Positions 53,947 through 61,949 of a stretch of DNA of 64,000 nt are shown here, piece by piece. The stretch spans positions 39,471 to 103,470 of the forward strand of contig NZ_CAJNBK010000023.1 of assembly GCF_905220975.1 (NCBI RefSeq), read 5' to 3'. The DNA comes from Paraburkholderia haematera (GTDB lineage Bacteria > Pseudomonadota > Gammaproteobacteria > Burkholderiales > Burkholderiaceae). Below the pieces are notes generated by a model, which ran no database searches, had not been told where the DNA came from, and saw only the letters and a list, made by a program, of their open reading frames with translations. A program made the translations under genes and the position numbers. Positions within the stretch are counted from its first letter, which is position 1. Each line of letters starts with the position of its first letter.

Positions 53947-54977
53947 AACGCTTCCGGTTTGGTCCAATGGTCGATCGCGCTTTGCAGCAATTCCTCGCGA
54001 TGACGACCTTGCGGCAGCCAGCGTTGCGACGAGAACGCCGCGCGCGCGAGGAAATCGAGCAGATTCGCATGACGCCGCAGCACGCGCGCAGTGCGATGTG
54101 CCTTTACCGGATTAAACATGCCCTGACGCGAAAACAGTTGGCGCGGATTCTTCTTGATCCACAGCCACGAACCGAGTTCGAGCGTCATCGGCAGAAAGAC
54201 GTTCGGCGCCGGTGTACGGTCATACGCGAAGTCCCACAGATCGCCGTGCAACAGGTATTGATGGCTCTGCGGTTCGAACGCGTAGCCATGGTGCGGATGC
54301 GCGCGCTCGAACATGGTTTTCAGCAGGTACATTTCCGGCAGATGCGGCATCAGCTCGCGCGTGCGCGCGTAGGGAAACCAGATGCTATCCCGCCAGCCGT
54401 AACCCGAGTGGCAATCGAGCGCAATGCTCAGGGGCCGCGCCGCCATTTCGGTTTCGACTACCCGCAGGAGCGCTGCCGCTTCGGGCTCCATGGGATCGCC
54501 TTCTTTGCCGCGATACCACGGCAGCCACGCACCCACCCGCTGGCCGCCGGCAAGCAGCGGCACGCGTTCGTCGGCATTCTGCGGCGCGTTGCGCATCAGA
54601 TCGACGCCATTGGGATTGGCGCGCGTGGCGGCCCACATGCCGCCCGGATTGACGATCGGCATAAAGATCAGACGAATCGACTGCAATTGCCGCACCAGCA
54701 GTTCGTCCCATTCCAGCCGGGAGAGCAGCGCACGCATGTAATCAAGCACGAGTTGCGAGCCGATCCGTTCCAGCCCGTGAATGCCGCCAAAAAATCCTAT
54801 GGCCGGCGCGAGCGGATCCGTCGAACCGATACTCGCGGTGTGCACCGCGAATTGCCGGCCACGCACGGTCGTCTCGCAGACCGTTCGGATCTCGAAGCTG
54901 GCGCGCCCTTGCTCGAGGATCGTCTTGAGATCGTCGTACTCCGCAAAACTGTCGGGAAGAAAGCTCAAAGGCTGCAT
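53943..54977 (-). CDS. M14-like zinc carboxypeptidase/deacylase
   Basis: A 344-residue protein with the M14 zinc site: His67 and Glu70 in GGIHGLERIG, His190 in LDCHSGYG. The substrate-binding NPNGVDLMRN resembles the NxxGxDLNRN motif (with Met for Asn) and holds Arg129. The catalytic Glu is probably Glu267 in MTLELGSW. It is cytoplasmic, with no signal. It overlaps the alpha/beta hydrolase by 4 bp, so the two are coupled. Family members trim peptides or deacylate amino acids; the substrate here is unknown. Confidence 0.87.
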   Translation of the reverse strand: MQPLSFLPDSFAEYDDLKTILEQGRASFEIRTVCETTVRGRQFAVHTASIGSTDPLAPAIGFFGGIHGLERIGSQLVLDYMRALLSRLEWDELLVRQLQSIRLIFMPIVNPGGMWAATRANPNGVDLMRNAPQNADERVPLLAGGQRVGAWLPWYRGKEGDPMEPEAAALLRVVETEMAARPLSIALDCHSGYGWRDSIWFPYARTRELMPHLPEMYLLKTMFERAHPHHGYAFEPQSHQYLLHGDLWDFAYDRTPAPNVFLPMTLELGSWLWIKKNPRQLFSRQGMFNPVKAHRTARVLRRHANLLDFLARAAFSSQRWLPQGRHREELLQSAIDHWTKPEAL

Positions 54978-55084
54978 GACGACATCGAATAGAACTGCAA
55001 GGTTATTGGGGACGGCACACCGAATGACGCAATATAGCCTGGCAACGGGCGATCATGCGCAGCCGGACCGGTCCAATGCAAATC

Positions 55085-55102
55085 GTGTCATACGGGTGTC
55101 AT
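55085..55102 (+). promoter_or_regulatory. Pho box upstream of phnCDE
   Basis: Two GTGTCAT heptamers (55085-55091 and 55096-55102) are separated by 4 nt (ACGG). This 11-bp direct spacing matches the PhoB-binding Pho box (consensus CTGTCAT-N4-CTGTCAT). It lies 167 bp before phnC and supports induction by phosphate starvation. Confidence 0.8.
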
Positions 55103-55268
55103 TTTTCATTCGGGCAAGTGACTTTTTCCTGCCTTTCCAGCGACGCAAAAAAGACACATGAAGATATAGTCGTCTAGACGTTGCGACGCCTTCACTCAAC
55201 CGTCACAGACGCTTCCTAGAATGAGCCCCACACATGCCGGCAACGGCCGGATGCATGAAGGGGTACTT

Positions 55269-56186
55269 ATGGAAGCAATTCGGGAAGCGATTCGTATCGA
55301 ACGGTTGAGCAAGACGTTCAGCAACGGCCGTAAGGCGCTGGACGAAATCGATCTGCGTATCGAGCCGGGCGAAATGGTTGCCTTGATCGGCGCCTCGGGC
55401 TCGGGCAAATCGACGCTGCTGCGGCACATCGCGGGCTTCACGGCCTCGGACGCGCAGCCGTCGCAGATCGCGATTCTCGGCCGGCCGATCCAGCAGAACG
55501 GTCGCATCGTGCGCGAAGTGCGCAGCATTCGCCGCGATATCGGCTTCGTGTTCCAGCAATTCAATCTGGTGAACCGGCTTTCCGTGGAGAGCAACGTGCT
55601 GATCGGCGCGCTTGCACGGCTGCCTTTGTGGCGCCGTTTGAGCGGACGCTTTCCGAGCGCGGAACGGGCGTTGTCGATGGCCGCGCTCAATGAAGTCGGC
55701 ATTGGCGACCATGCGCGCGAACGCGCCGCCAATCTCTCCGGCGGCCAGCAGCAACGCGCGGCATTGGCGCGCGCGCTGGTGCAACGCGCGCGCATCGTGC
55801 TCGCCGACGAACCGATCGCCTCGCTCGACCCCGAATCGTCGCGCCGCGTCATGGAGATGCTGCGCACGCTCAACCTCGAACATCAACTGACGGTACTGGT
55901 GTCGCTGCATCAGGTCGACATCGCCATGCAGTATTGCCCGCGCACCGTTGCATTGCGGCGCGGCAAGGTGGTCTACGAAGGCCCCTCCGCAGCGCTAAGC
56001 CCTGCCCTGCTCAAGAAGCTCTACGGCGACGACGCCCGCGAACTGCTCGACGAGGCCAGCGCCGATAGCACGCCCAATCATGCGGACAACCACGCTAACG
56101 GCGGCGATACCAGCACCCCGGCGCAAGACGCCGCGCCCACCTCGACGCGCTATGCGTTCGCCCTCAATCCGGCGCACTCGAACTGA
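55269..56186 (+). CDS. phnC: Phosphonate/phosphite ABC transporter ATPase
   Basis: A 305-residue ATPase from ATG 55269. Walker A GASGSGKST, Q-loop FVFQQFN, signature LSGGQQQR, Walker B IVLADEPIASLD and switch VSLHQ are present. The C-terminal about 50 residues (Thr/Asn/Ala-rich) exceed the usual PhnC length. It begins the phnCDE importer. In-frame ATGs at 55221 and 55251 are less well placed. Confidence 0.93.
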   Translation: MEAIREAIRIERLSKTFSNGRKALDEIDLRIEPGEMVALIGASGSGKSTLLRHIAGFTASDAQPSQIAILGRPIQQNGRIVREVRSIRRDIGFVFQQFNLVNRLSVESNVLIGALARLPLWRRLSGRFPSAERALSMAALNEVGIGDHARERAANLSGGQQQRAALARALVQRARIVLADEPIASLDPESSRRVMEMLRTLNLEHQLTVLVSLHQVDIAMQYCPRTVALRRGKVVYEGPSAALSPALLKKLYGDDARELLDEASADSTPNHADNHANGGDTSTPAQDAAPTSTRYAFALNPAHSN

Positions 56187-56228
56187 GCGCGCCCACCCAT
56201 TCTGTTCACTCAACCGGACCTCAAAGCG

Positions 56229-57206
56229 ATGAAATTCCTGCGTTCACTGATCACGCTGACCGTCGGCGCGGCCGCATTCGCCTGCGTCGCCACTGCACAA
56301 GCCGAGGACATCAACCTCGGCATTATCTCGACCGACTCCTCCTCCGTGTTGAAAGAGCGCTGGGAGCCGCTGATCGCGGACATGAACAAGCAAACCGGCC
56401 TGAACGTCAAAGCGTTTTTCGCGACCGACTACGCCGGCATCATCGAAGGCATGCGCTTTAACAAGGTACAGGTCGGCTATTTCGGCAATGCCTCGGCGAT
56501 CGAAGCGGTGGATCGCTCGCAAGGCGAAGTATTCGCGAAGGTCCTGTATCTGAATGGCGAAGCCGGTTACAAGTCGGTGCTGATCACCAACGTGAACAGC
56601 CGTTTCAAGACGCTCGACGACGTGTTTAAAAACACCAGGGACGTCACGCTCGGTTTCGGCGATCCGAACTCCACCTCGGGCACGCTGATCCCTGGCTATT
56701 ACCTGTTCGCCCAGCACAACACGCCGGTCAACACGTCGTTCAAAGCCGTGCTGCCGTCGAGCCACGAAGCGAATCTGCTGGCGGTCGTGAACAACAAGGT
56801 CGACATTGCGACCAACAACACCGAGGAACTCGACTCGCTGAAGAAGCAGCATCCGGACAAGTTTGCACAAGTACGGGTGCTGTGGACGTCGCCGCTGATT
56901 CCGTCGGACCCGCTGGTATGGCGCAAGGATCTGCCGCAAGCGACCAAGGACAAGATCCGCAACTTCTTCGTGAACTATGGGAAGACCGATCCGCATGAAA
57001 AAGCGGTGATGGCGCAGATTACGGGTTACGCCGGTTTCGCGGCATCGTCGGATGCGCAGTTGCTGCCGATTCGCCAGGTCGCGTTGTTCCAGCAGAAGCA
57101 GAAGATTGAGAGCGACACGCATCTTTCCGACGACGACCGCAAGACCCAACTGGCCGCGCTCGATGCGAAACTGAGCGCGCTCAACAGCGCCGTAGCCAAG
57201 CAATGA
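56229..57206 (+). CDS. phnD: Phosphonate-binding periplasmic protein
   Basis: A 325-residue binding protein with a cleavable signal (MKFLRSLITLTVGAAAFACV, TAQAED). PhnD blocks: INLGIISTDSSSVLKERWEPLIADMNKQTGLNVKAFFATDYAGIIEGMRFNKVQVGYFGNASAIEAVDRSQGEVF and LGFGDPNSTSGTLIPGYYLFA. It overlaps phnE by 4 bp. It captures phosphonate or phosphite for PhnCE. Confidence 0.94.
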   Translation: MKFLRSLITLTVGAAAFACVATAQAEDINLGIISTDSSSVLKERWEPLIADMNKQTGLNVKAFFATDYAGIIEGMRFNKVQVGYFGNASAIEAVDRSQGEVFAKVLYLNGEAGYKSVLITNVNSRFKTLDDVFKNTRDVTLGFGDPNSTSGTLIPGYYLFAQHNTPVNTSFKAVLPSSHEANLLAVVNNKVDIATNNTEELDSLKKQHPDKFAQVRVLWTSPLIPSDPLVWRKDLPQATKDKIRNFFVNYGKTDPHEKAVMAQITGYAGFAASSDAQLLPIRQVALFQQKQKIESDTHLSDDDRKTQLAALDAKLSALNSAVAKQ

Positions 57207-58045
57207 ACACGGTTGATCTGATCACGTCGCCCGCGCGTGCGAGCGAAGCGCTCGCCGCGCAGGCGGCGCGCCCTGCCGCCCCCGCTGCGGGCAAGCGAAG
57301 CTGGCTGTCGCTCATCGGCTGGATCGCCGTGCTTGCCGTGCTGGGTGGCGCATGGCACGGCGCCGATATGCGTCCGCTCGATCTGCTCTCCGACTCCGGC
57401 AACATGGGCCAGTTCGCCAAGGACTTCTTCCCGCCGGACTTCACCGAATGGCGCAGCTATCTGCACGAGATGGCTGTGACGCTGTCCGTGGCGGTATGGG
57501 GCACGGCCCTCTCGCTGGTGTGCGCGGTGCCGTGCGGACTGATGTCCGCGCACAACATGGCGCCAATGTGGATCGTGCAGCCCATGCGCCGCATGATGGA
57601 CGCGTGCCGCGCGATCAATGAAATGGTCTTCGCGATGCTGTTCATCGTCGCGGTGGGACTCGGTCCGTTCGCCGGCGTGCTGGCGTTGTGGGTGCACACC
57701 ACCGGCGTGCTCGCCAAGCTCTTCGCCGAAGCGGTCGAGGCAATCGATCCGCGTCCGGCCGAAGGCGTGCGCGCCACCGGCGCGACCAGTCTCGACGAAA
57801 TCATTTACGGCGTGCTGCCGCAAGTGCTGCCGTTGTGGATCTCGTACGCGTTATATCGCTTCGAATCGAACGTGCGCTCGGCGATGGTGGTCGGCATGGT
57901 GGGCGCAGGCGGGATCGGCGTGGTGCTGTACGAGGCGATCCGCTCTTTCAATTATGCGCAGACGGCCGCGGTGATGATCATGGTGATCGTCGTCGTGACG
58001 GTGATCGATCTGGCGTCCGCGTGGCTGCGAGAACGGGTGACGTAA
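57203..58045 (+). CDS. phnE: Phosphonate ABC transporter permease
   Basis: A 280-residue permease. Several membrane segments and the ABC coupling region VEAIDPRPAEGVRATGATSLDEIIYGVLPQVLPLWISYALYRFESNVRSAMVVGMVGAGGIG. A single permease follows PhnD. No C-P lyase or phosphonatase genes are in the window, so the imported compound must be processed elsewhere. The following 270 bp to the next gene holds only a weak hairpin. Confidence 0.93.
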   Translation: MNTVDLITSPARASEALAAQAARPAAPAAGKRSWLSLIGWIAVLAVLGGAWHGADMRPLDLLSDSGNMGQFAKDFFPPDFTEWRSYLHEMAVTLSVAVWGTALSLVCAVPCGLMSAHNMAPMWIVQPMRRMMDACRAINEMVFAMLFIVAVGLGPFAGVLALWVHTTGVLAKLFAEAVEAIDPRPAEGVRATGATSLDEIIYGVLPQVLPLWISYALYRFESNVRSAMVVGMVGAGGIGVVLYEAIRSFNYAQTAAVMIMVIVVVTVIDLASAWLRERVT

Positions 58046-58315
58046 CCGTTTCACGATTCCTCGATGCGAAGGGGCTGGCCAGACGCCCCTCACCCAGATC
58101 GCTTCGATATTGCGTGGCAGTGTGTCAGTGCGCCGACGTGACGACCCAGCGCTAAAGTTGGGCAGCGGGTTTCCGTTGCCACAAATTGCCTCTTTTTGCT
58201 ACATAAAGCCCCTTCACTTTAGTCGTCCACCCCTCCATTCCGGCGTTCTGCTGGAATAATCACGTGCTTGCGGCCGCCCCCTGGCCTTCTTTCTTCTCTC
58301 CCTGGCCTTCCTTCG

Positions 58316-59152
58316 ATGGACTCCTTTGTCGTCTCGCTGGTGCTGCTCTCCGCGCTGCTTCACGCCACCTGGAACGCGTTTCTGCATCTCTCCGAAGACC
58401 GTGTATGGCTGCTCGGCATGATGGCGATTCCGTATATCGCCGTCAGCGCGGTGGGCGTGATCGTGCTGCCTCTACCTGAACCGGCGGCCTGGCCTTACAT
58501 CTTCGCCTCGGTGGTACTCGAATTCGGCTACCTGCTGGCACTGATCCGCGCTTACAGGAGCGGCGACTTTGGGCAAATCTATCCGATTGCGCGCGGTCTT
58601 TCGCCGATGCTGGTATTCGTCGGCGCGCTGGTGTTCGCGCACGAAACGCTCAAACCGCTGGCGGCGATCGGCGTGGCGCTCGTGTCGCTCGGCATCGTTT
58701 CGCTGGCATTTCGCCGCGGCATGCAGTTCTCCGGCGAAAGCGTGCCGTTTGCGCTACTGACCGGCTTCTTCATCGCGTCGTATTCGGTCGTCGACGGAAT
58801 CGGCGCGCGCGTGGCGGGCAACGGCCTGAGCTACATCATGTGGGTTTATCTGATTTGGAATATCCCGCAGTTTCTGCTCGCCTGGCATTGGCGCGGTGGC
58901 GCCCGGGGGCTTTTCATCGGCCGCGCGGTGGTGCTTAAGGGCATTGCATCCGGCGCGCTCGCGCTCACCGCCTATTGCCTGATCATCGAGGCCTACCGCT
59001 ATCTGCCGATTGCCATGGTGTCGGCATTGCGTGAGCTGAGTTCGATCTTCGCGGTGCTGATCGGTTGGCTGTTCATGCACGAGAAGCTGACGGCGCGGCG
59101 GATCCTGGCGTGCGCACTGGTTACGCTGGGGGCGGTGTTGATTCGGATTTGA
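58316..59152 (+). CDS. EamA/DMT-family metabolite transporter
   Basis: A 278-residue protein from ATG 58316 with ten hydrophobic segments in two EamA halves. Blocks: LLHATWNAFLHLSEDRVWLLGMMAIPYIAVSAVGVIVLP; YPIARGLSPMLVFVGALVFAHETLKPLAAIGVALVSLGIV; LRELSSIFAVLIGWLFMHEKLTARRILACALVTLGAVLI. The substrate is unknown. It runs in the same direction as phnE, but the 270-bp gap suggests its own promoter. Confidence 0.9.
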   Translation: MDSFVVSLVLLSALLHATWNAFLHLSEDRVWLLGMMAIPYIAVSAVGVIVLPLPEPAAWPYIFASVVLEFGYLLALIRAYRSGDFGQIYPIARGLSPMLVFVGALVFAHETLKPLAAIGVALVSLGIVSLAFRRGMQFSGESVPFALLTGFFIASYSVVDGIGARVAGNGLSYIMWVYLIWNIPQFLLAWHWRGGARGLFIGRAVVLKGIASGALALTAYCLIIEAYRYLPIAMVSALRELSSIFAVLIGWLFMHEKLTARRILACALVTLGAVLIRI

Positions 59153-59187
59153 CGCCTCAAAGGACGTGCGCCGGCTTGTTTCGTTTA

Positions 59188-59216
59188 TTGCGATTTCGAA
59201 TATTTCGATTTACAAT
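59188..59216 (+). promoter_or_regulatory. Promoter with embedded ATTTCGA repeats for the HTH/PIN pair
   Basis: TTGCGA (59188-59193) and TACAAT (59211-59216) flank a 17-nt spacer containing two TTTCGA units. TTCGAA recurs at 59223-59228. A GAAAGGAA ribosome site precedes ATG 59242. The repeats are likely the autoregulatory operator. Confidence 0.65.
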
Positions 59217-59241
59217 GCCGGAATTCGAAAGGAATCGTGCC

Positions 59242-59700
59242 ATGAACACCTCTATCCACCCCACACCGCTTCCGTCCGCACAAGAGGCCGAACTCGCTCG
59301 CGTCTCCGGTCGGAATCTGTCGGTCGTCCTTTCGAGCCGCGCGGAGACACAGCAGTTCGACTTCAAGGACAACGAGGGCGAAACGCGCAGTGTTGAATTG
59401 CCGACGTCGGTCGTGCGTCTGATTGTCGACGTCCTTGCGGAAATCGGTCAGGGCAATGCTGTCTCGATCATCCCTATTCATGCCGAATTGACCACTCAGG
59501 AAGCGGCCGACCTGCTCAATGTATCGCGCCCGTATTTCGTCCAGTTGCTGGAGAAGAAAGAAATCCCTTTCCGGAAGGTGAACACGCATCGGCGCGTGCG
59601 TTACGAAGACGTAATGGCCTATAAGAACCGAATCGACTCGAACCGTCGCAAGGCGTTGGACGAACTCGCGGCGTTGTCGCAGGACATGGGTCTGGAATAA
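59242..59700 (+). CDS. Excisionase-type HTH antitoxin of a PIN toxin-antitoxin pair
   Basis: A 152-residue protein from ATG 59242. The first half (LSVVLSSRAETQQFDFKDNEGETRSVELPTSVVRLIVDVLAEIGQGNAVSIIPIH) leads to a MerR/excisionase-like helix-turn-helix (ELTTQEAADLLNVSRPYFVQLLEKKEIPFRKVNTHRRVRYEDVMAYKNRID). The PIN gene begins 3 bp after its stop. It should neutralise the nuclease and repress the operon. Confidence 0.85.
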   Translation: MNTSIHPTPLPSAQEAELARVSGRNLSVVLSSRAETQQFDFKDNEGETRSVELPTSVVRLIVDVLAEIGQGNAVSIIPIHAELTTQEAADLLNVSRPYFVQLLEKKEIPFRKVNTHRRVRYEDVMAYKNRIDSNRRKALDELAALSQDMGLE

Positions 59701-59703
59701 TCG

Positions 59704-60276
59704 ATGTCGTCACATTTCACAGCCATTTACGACGCTTGCGTTCTGTACTCCCAACCATTACGAAACCTGTTGATGCGTCTGGCGCTAACCGATCTTTACC
59801 GGGCGCGCTGGACGCCGGCTATTCACGACGAGTGGACACGCAATCTGATTGCGAACCGACCCGACCTCGACCCTGACAAAATTCATCGCGTCCGCGAACT
59901 CATGGACGCGCACGTGCGGGACGCGTTGGTCGACAGCTACGAGCACCTAATACCGGCCATTCATTTACCGGACCCGGATGATGCTCATGGGGTCGCCGCC
60001 GCCGTGCATTGCGGCGCCGAACTCATCGTCACGTTTAACCTGAAGGACTTTCCGGCCGACGCTTTAAGCACCTTCAACGTAGCCGCGCAACATCCTGACG
60101 ACTTCATCACCGATCTCTTTGACCTGAACCCGACTACAGTTCTCGAAGCGATGGCCGAGCACAGAAAATCGTTGAAAAATCCGCCCAAGTCCGTCGAGGA
60201 ATACCTGAACACTCTCGCTAGCCTGGGACTTACGCAAACCGTTTCTGCGGTTCGCCCCTACAGCGTGGCGATCTGA
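59704..60276 (+). CDS. PIN-domain ribonuclease toxin (VapC-like)
   Basis: A 190-residue protein with a PIN fold: AIYDACVLYSQPLRNLLMRLA (first acidic residue in YDAC), LPDPDDAHGVAAAVHCGAELIVTFNLKDFP with the acidic cluster. PIN toxins cleave tRNA or rRNA. The C-terminal about 60 residues extend beyond the minimal domain (EAMAEHRKSLKNPPKSVEEYL). The pair resembles HTH-PIN_3 modules rather than classical VapBC, where the antitoxin is smaller. Confidence 0.87.
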   Translation: MSSHFTAIYDACVLYSQPLRNLLMRLALTDLYRARWTPAIHDEWTRNLIANRPDLDPDKIHRVRELMDAHVRDALVDSYEHLIPAIHLPDPDDAHGVAAAVHCGAELIVTFNLKDFPADALSTFNVAAQHPDDFITDLFDLNPTTVLEAMAEHRKSLKNPPKSVEEYLNTLASLGLTQTVSAVRPYSVAI

Positions 60277-60308
60277 AACAACACCCCGTCATCCAGGCCC
60301 TTACTCCC

Positions 60309-61826
60309 TCACGCGAACTGCACAAGCGTCGCGTCGATCGCATCGGCCAGTGTATTGAAAGCAGGCGCGATCTCCTCGTCCGGCACGCATGCATAGCCGA
60401 TCAGCAAACCCGATGGCGCCAGCGCCGGTTGCGCGTAATACCCCGACAAAGGCCGCACGACGATATTGCGTTCCAGCGCGGCGGCCGCCACCGCGCGGTC
60501 ATCGCTGCCGTCAGGCAATTGCATCACCAGATGCAAACCGGCATCGCCGCCTACGGCCGGCAGCGCATCGCCATAACGGTGCGCGGCAGCATCCAGCAAG
60601 GTCTGGCGGCGCTGCCCGTAAAGCGTGCGCATCTTGCGGATATGCGACGTGAAATGCCCTTCCGCGATGAACTCCGCGAGCATCGCCTGCTGCAACAATT
60701 GCCCTTCCCGGTATAACTCCGCGCTCGCGGTCGCAAAGCTCTCGGCCAGTGCTTCGGGCACCACCAGGTAGCCGATGCGCAAGCCCGGAAACAGCGTTTT
60801 GCCGAAGCTGCCTACATAAATCACCTGTCCAGACCGGTCCAGGCCTTGCAGCGATGCCAGCGGCCGGCTGCCATAGCGGAACTCGCTATCGTAGTCGTCT
60901 TCGATGATCCAGCACTGATTCTGCCGAGCATACTCGAGCAGCATGCGGCGCCGCGCGAGGCTCATGACCATCCCAAGCGGATATTGATGCGACGGCGTGA
61001 CGAGCATCAGCTTGGGCGGCTGCGCGAGATCGTCGGCGGAAGGATTGATGCCTTCTTCGTCGACGGCGATCGGCCGCGATTGCAGGCCGGACACGTGCAG
61101 CACGCTGCGCACGCCCCAGTAGCAAGGGTCTTCGGTCCAGATCACGTCGCCCGGATCGGAAAGCAGGCGCACAGCCAGATCGACCGACTGATGGATCCCG
61201 GTCGTGATGATGATCTGCTCGGGCGTGCACCGCACCGAGCGCGAAGTACGCAAATAGTCGGCCAATGCGTGCCGCAGCGAGGCCAGCCCGCCGCCCGGCG
61301 CGTAGGTCAGCAGGTCCGGGCGCAGACGGCGCCAATACTTGTTGTGCAGGCGGCTCCACACGCGCGCCGGAAACTTCGTGACATCCGGCACCCCGGGCAT
61401 GAACGCGCCCCATTGCCGCTTCGACACGCCCGCCCCCGCGATGAGCCGCGCGCCGCGCGTCGACAACGCGCGGTTGCCCTCCAACGTCCGTGGCGGCGGC
61501 AATGACTCGAGCGGCGGGGCCGGCACCTCGGCGTCGGGCACGCCGACGATCTCGTCCGGCGCGCTATCGGCGACGAACGTGCCGCGGCCGGTTGTCGAAC
61601 TGACATAGCCTTCGAGCACCAACTGCTCGTACACCTGCGTGACGGTATTGCGTCCGATACCCAATTCCTGCGCCAGCAGACGCGATGACGGCACCTTGCT
61701 GCCCGCCGGCAATTCGCGCGACAAAATCGCTTGCTGCAACAGCCGATGAAGCTGACGATAGATCGGCTGACCGTTGCCACGGTCGAGGCGCTGCGCCAGC
61801 CAGTCGGACAAAACGCTTGTGCGCAA
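60309..61826 (-). CDS. gabR: MocR/GntR-aminotransferase regulator, GabR-like
   Basis: A 505-residue protein with a GntR winged helix (RQLHRLLQQAILSRELPAGSKVPSSRLLAQELGIGRNTVTQVYEQLVLEGYVSSTTGRGTFVAD) and an aminotransferase-like domain, with the PLP lysine probably in YVGSFGKTLFPGLRIGYLVVP. It is divergent from gabT across 123 bp, the GabR arrangement, and would bind the GGCTC repeats there. GabR responds to GABA and PLP to activate gabT. Confidence 0.9.
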   Translation of the reverse strand: MRTSVLSDWLAQRLDRGNGQPIYRQLHRLLQQAILSRELPAGSKVPSSRLLAQELGIGRNTVTQVYEQLVLEGYVSSTTGRGTFVADSAPDEIVGVPDAEVPAPPLESLPPPRTLEGNRALSTRGARLIAGAGVSKRQWGAFMPGVPDVTKFPARVWSRLHNKYWRRLRPDLLTYAPGGGLASLRHALADYLRTSRSVRCTPEQIIITTGIHQSVDLAVRLLSDPGDVIWTEDPCYWGVRSVLHVSGLQSRPIAVDEEGINPSADDLAQPPKLMLVTPSHQYPLGMVMSLARRRMLLEYARQNQCWIIEDDYDSEFRYGSRPLASLQGLDRSGQVIYVGSFGKTLFPGLRIGYLVVPEALAESFATASAELYREGQLLQQAMLAEFIAEGHFTSHIRKMRTLYGQRRQTLLDAAAHRYGDALPAVGGDAGLHLVMQLPDGSDDRAVAAAALERNIVVRPLSGYYAQPALAPSGLLIGYACVPDEEIAPAFNTLADAIDATLVQFA

Positions 61827-61827
61827 G

Positions 61828-61886
61828 ATTGGCTCCTATATTTTTATTGAAATGGCTCTGAAATTAAGAGCCAAATCTCATTATAG
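61828..61886 (+). promoter_or_regulatory. gabT promoter with three GGCTC half-sites
   Basis: ATTGGCTC (61828-61835) and AATGGCTC (61851-61858) are direct repeats 23 bp apart; GAGCCAAA (61868-61875) is an inverted half-site. CTGAAA (61858-61863) and TTATAG (61881-61886) form a 17-nt-spaced promoter overlapping them. The layout suits a MocR-type dimer acting on gabT; the binding itself is inferred. Confidence 0.65.
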
Positions 61887-61949
61887 TCGCTGCATGTGCT
61901 GCGCTGAGCGCGCGACACCCCGCAAAAACCGAGGAGCGAAGGAGATACC

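Noticed and set aside
58060..58090. Weak hairpin after phnE as a terminator
   Set aside because: The arms are only 6 bp with no T tract, so it was not listed.
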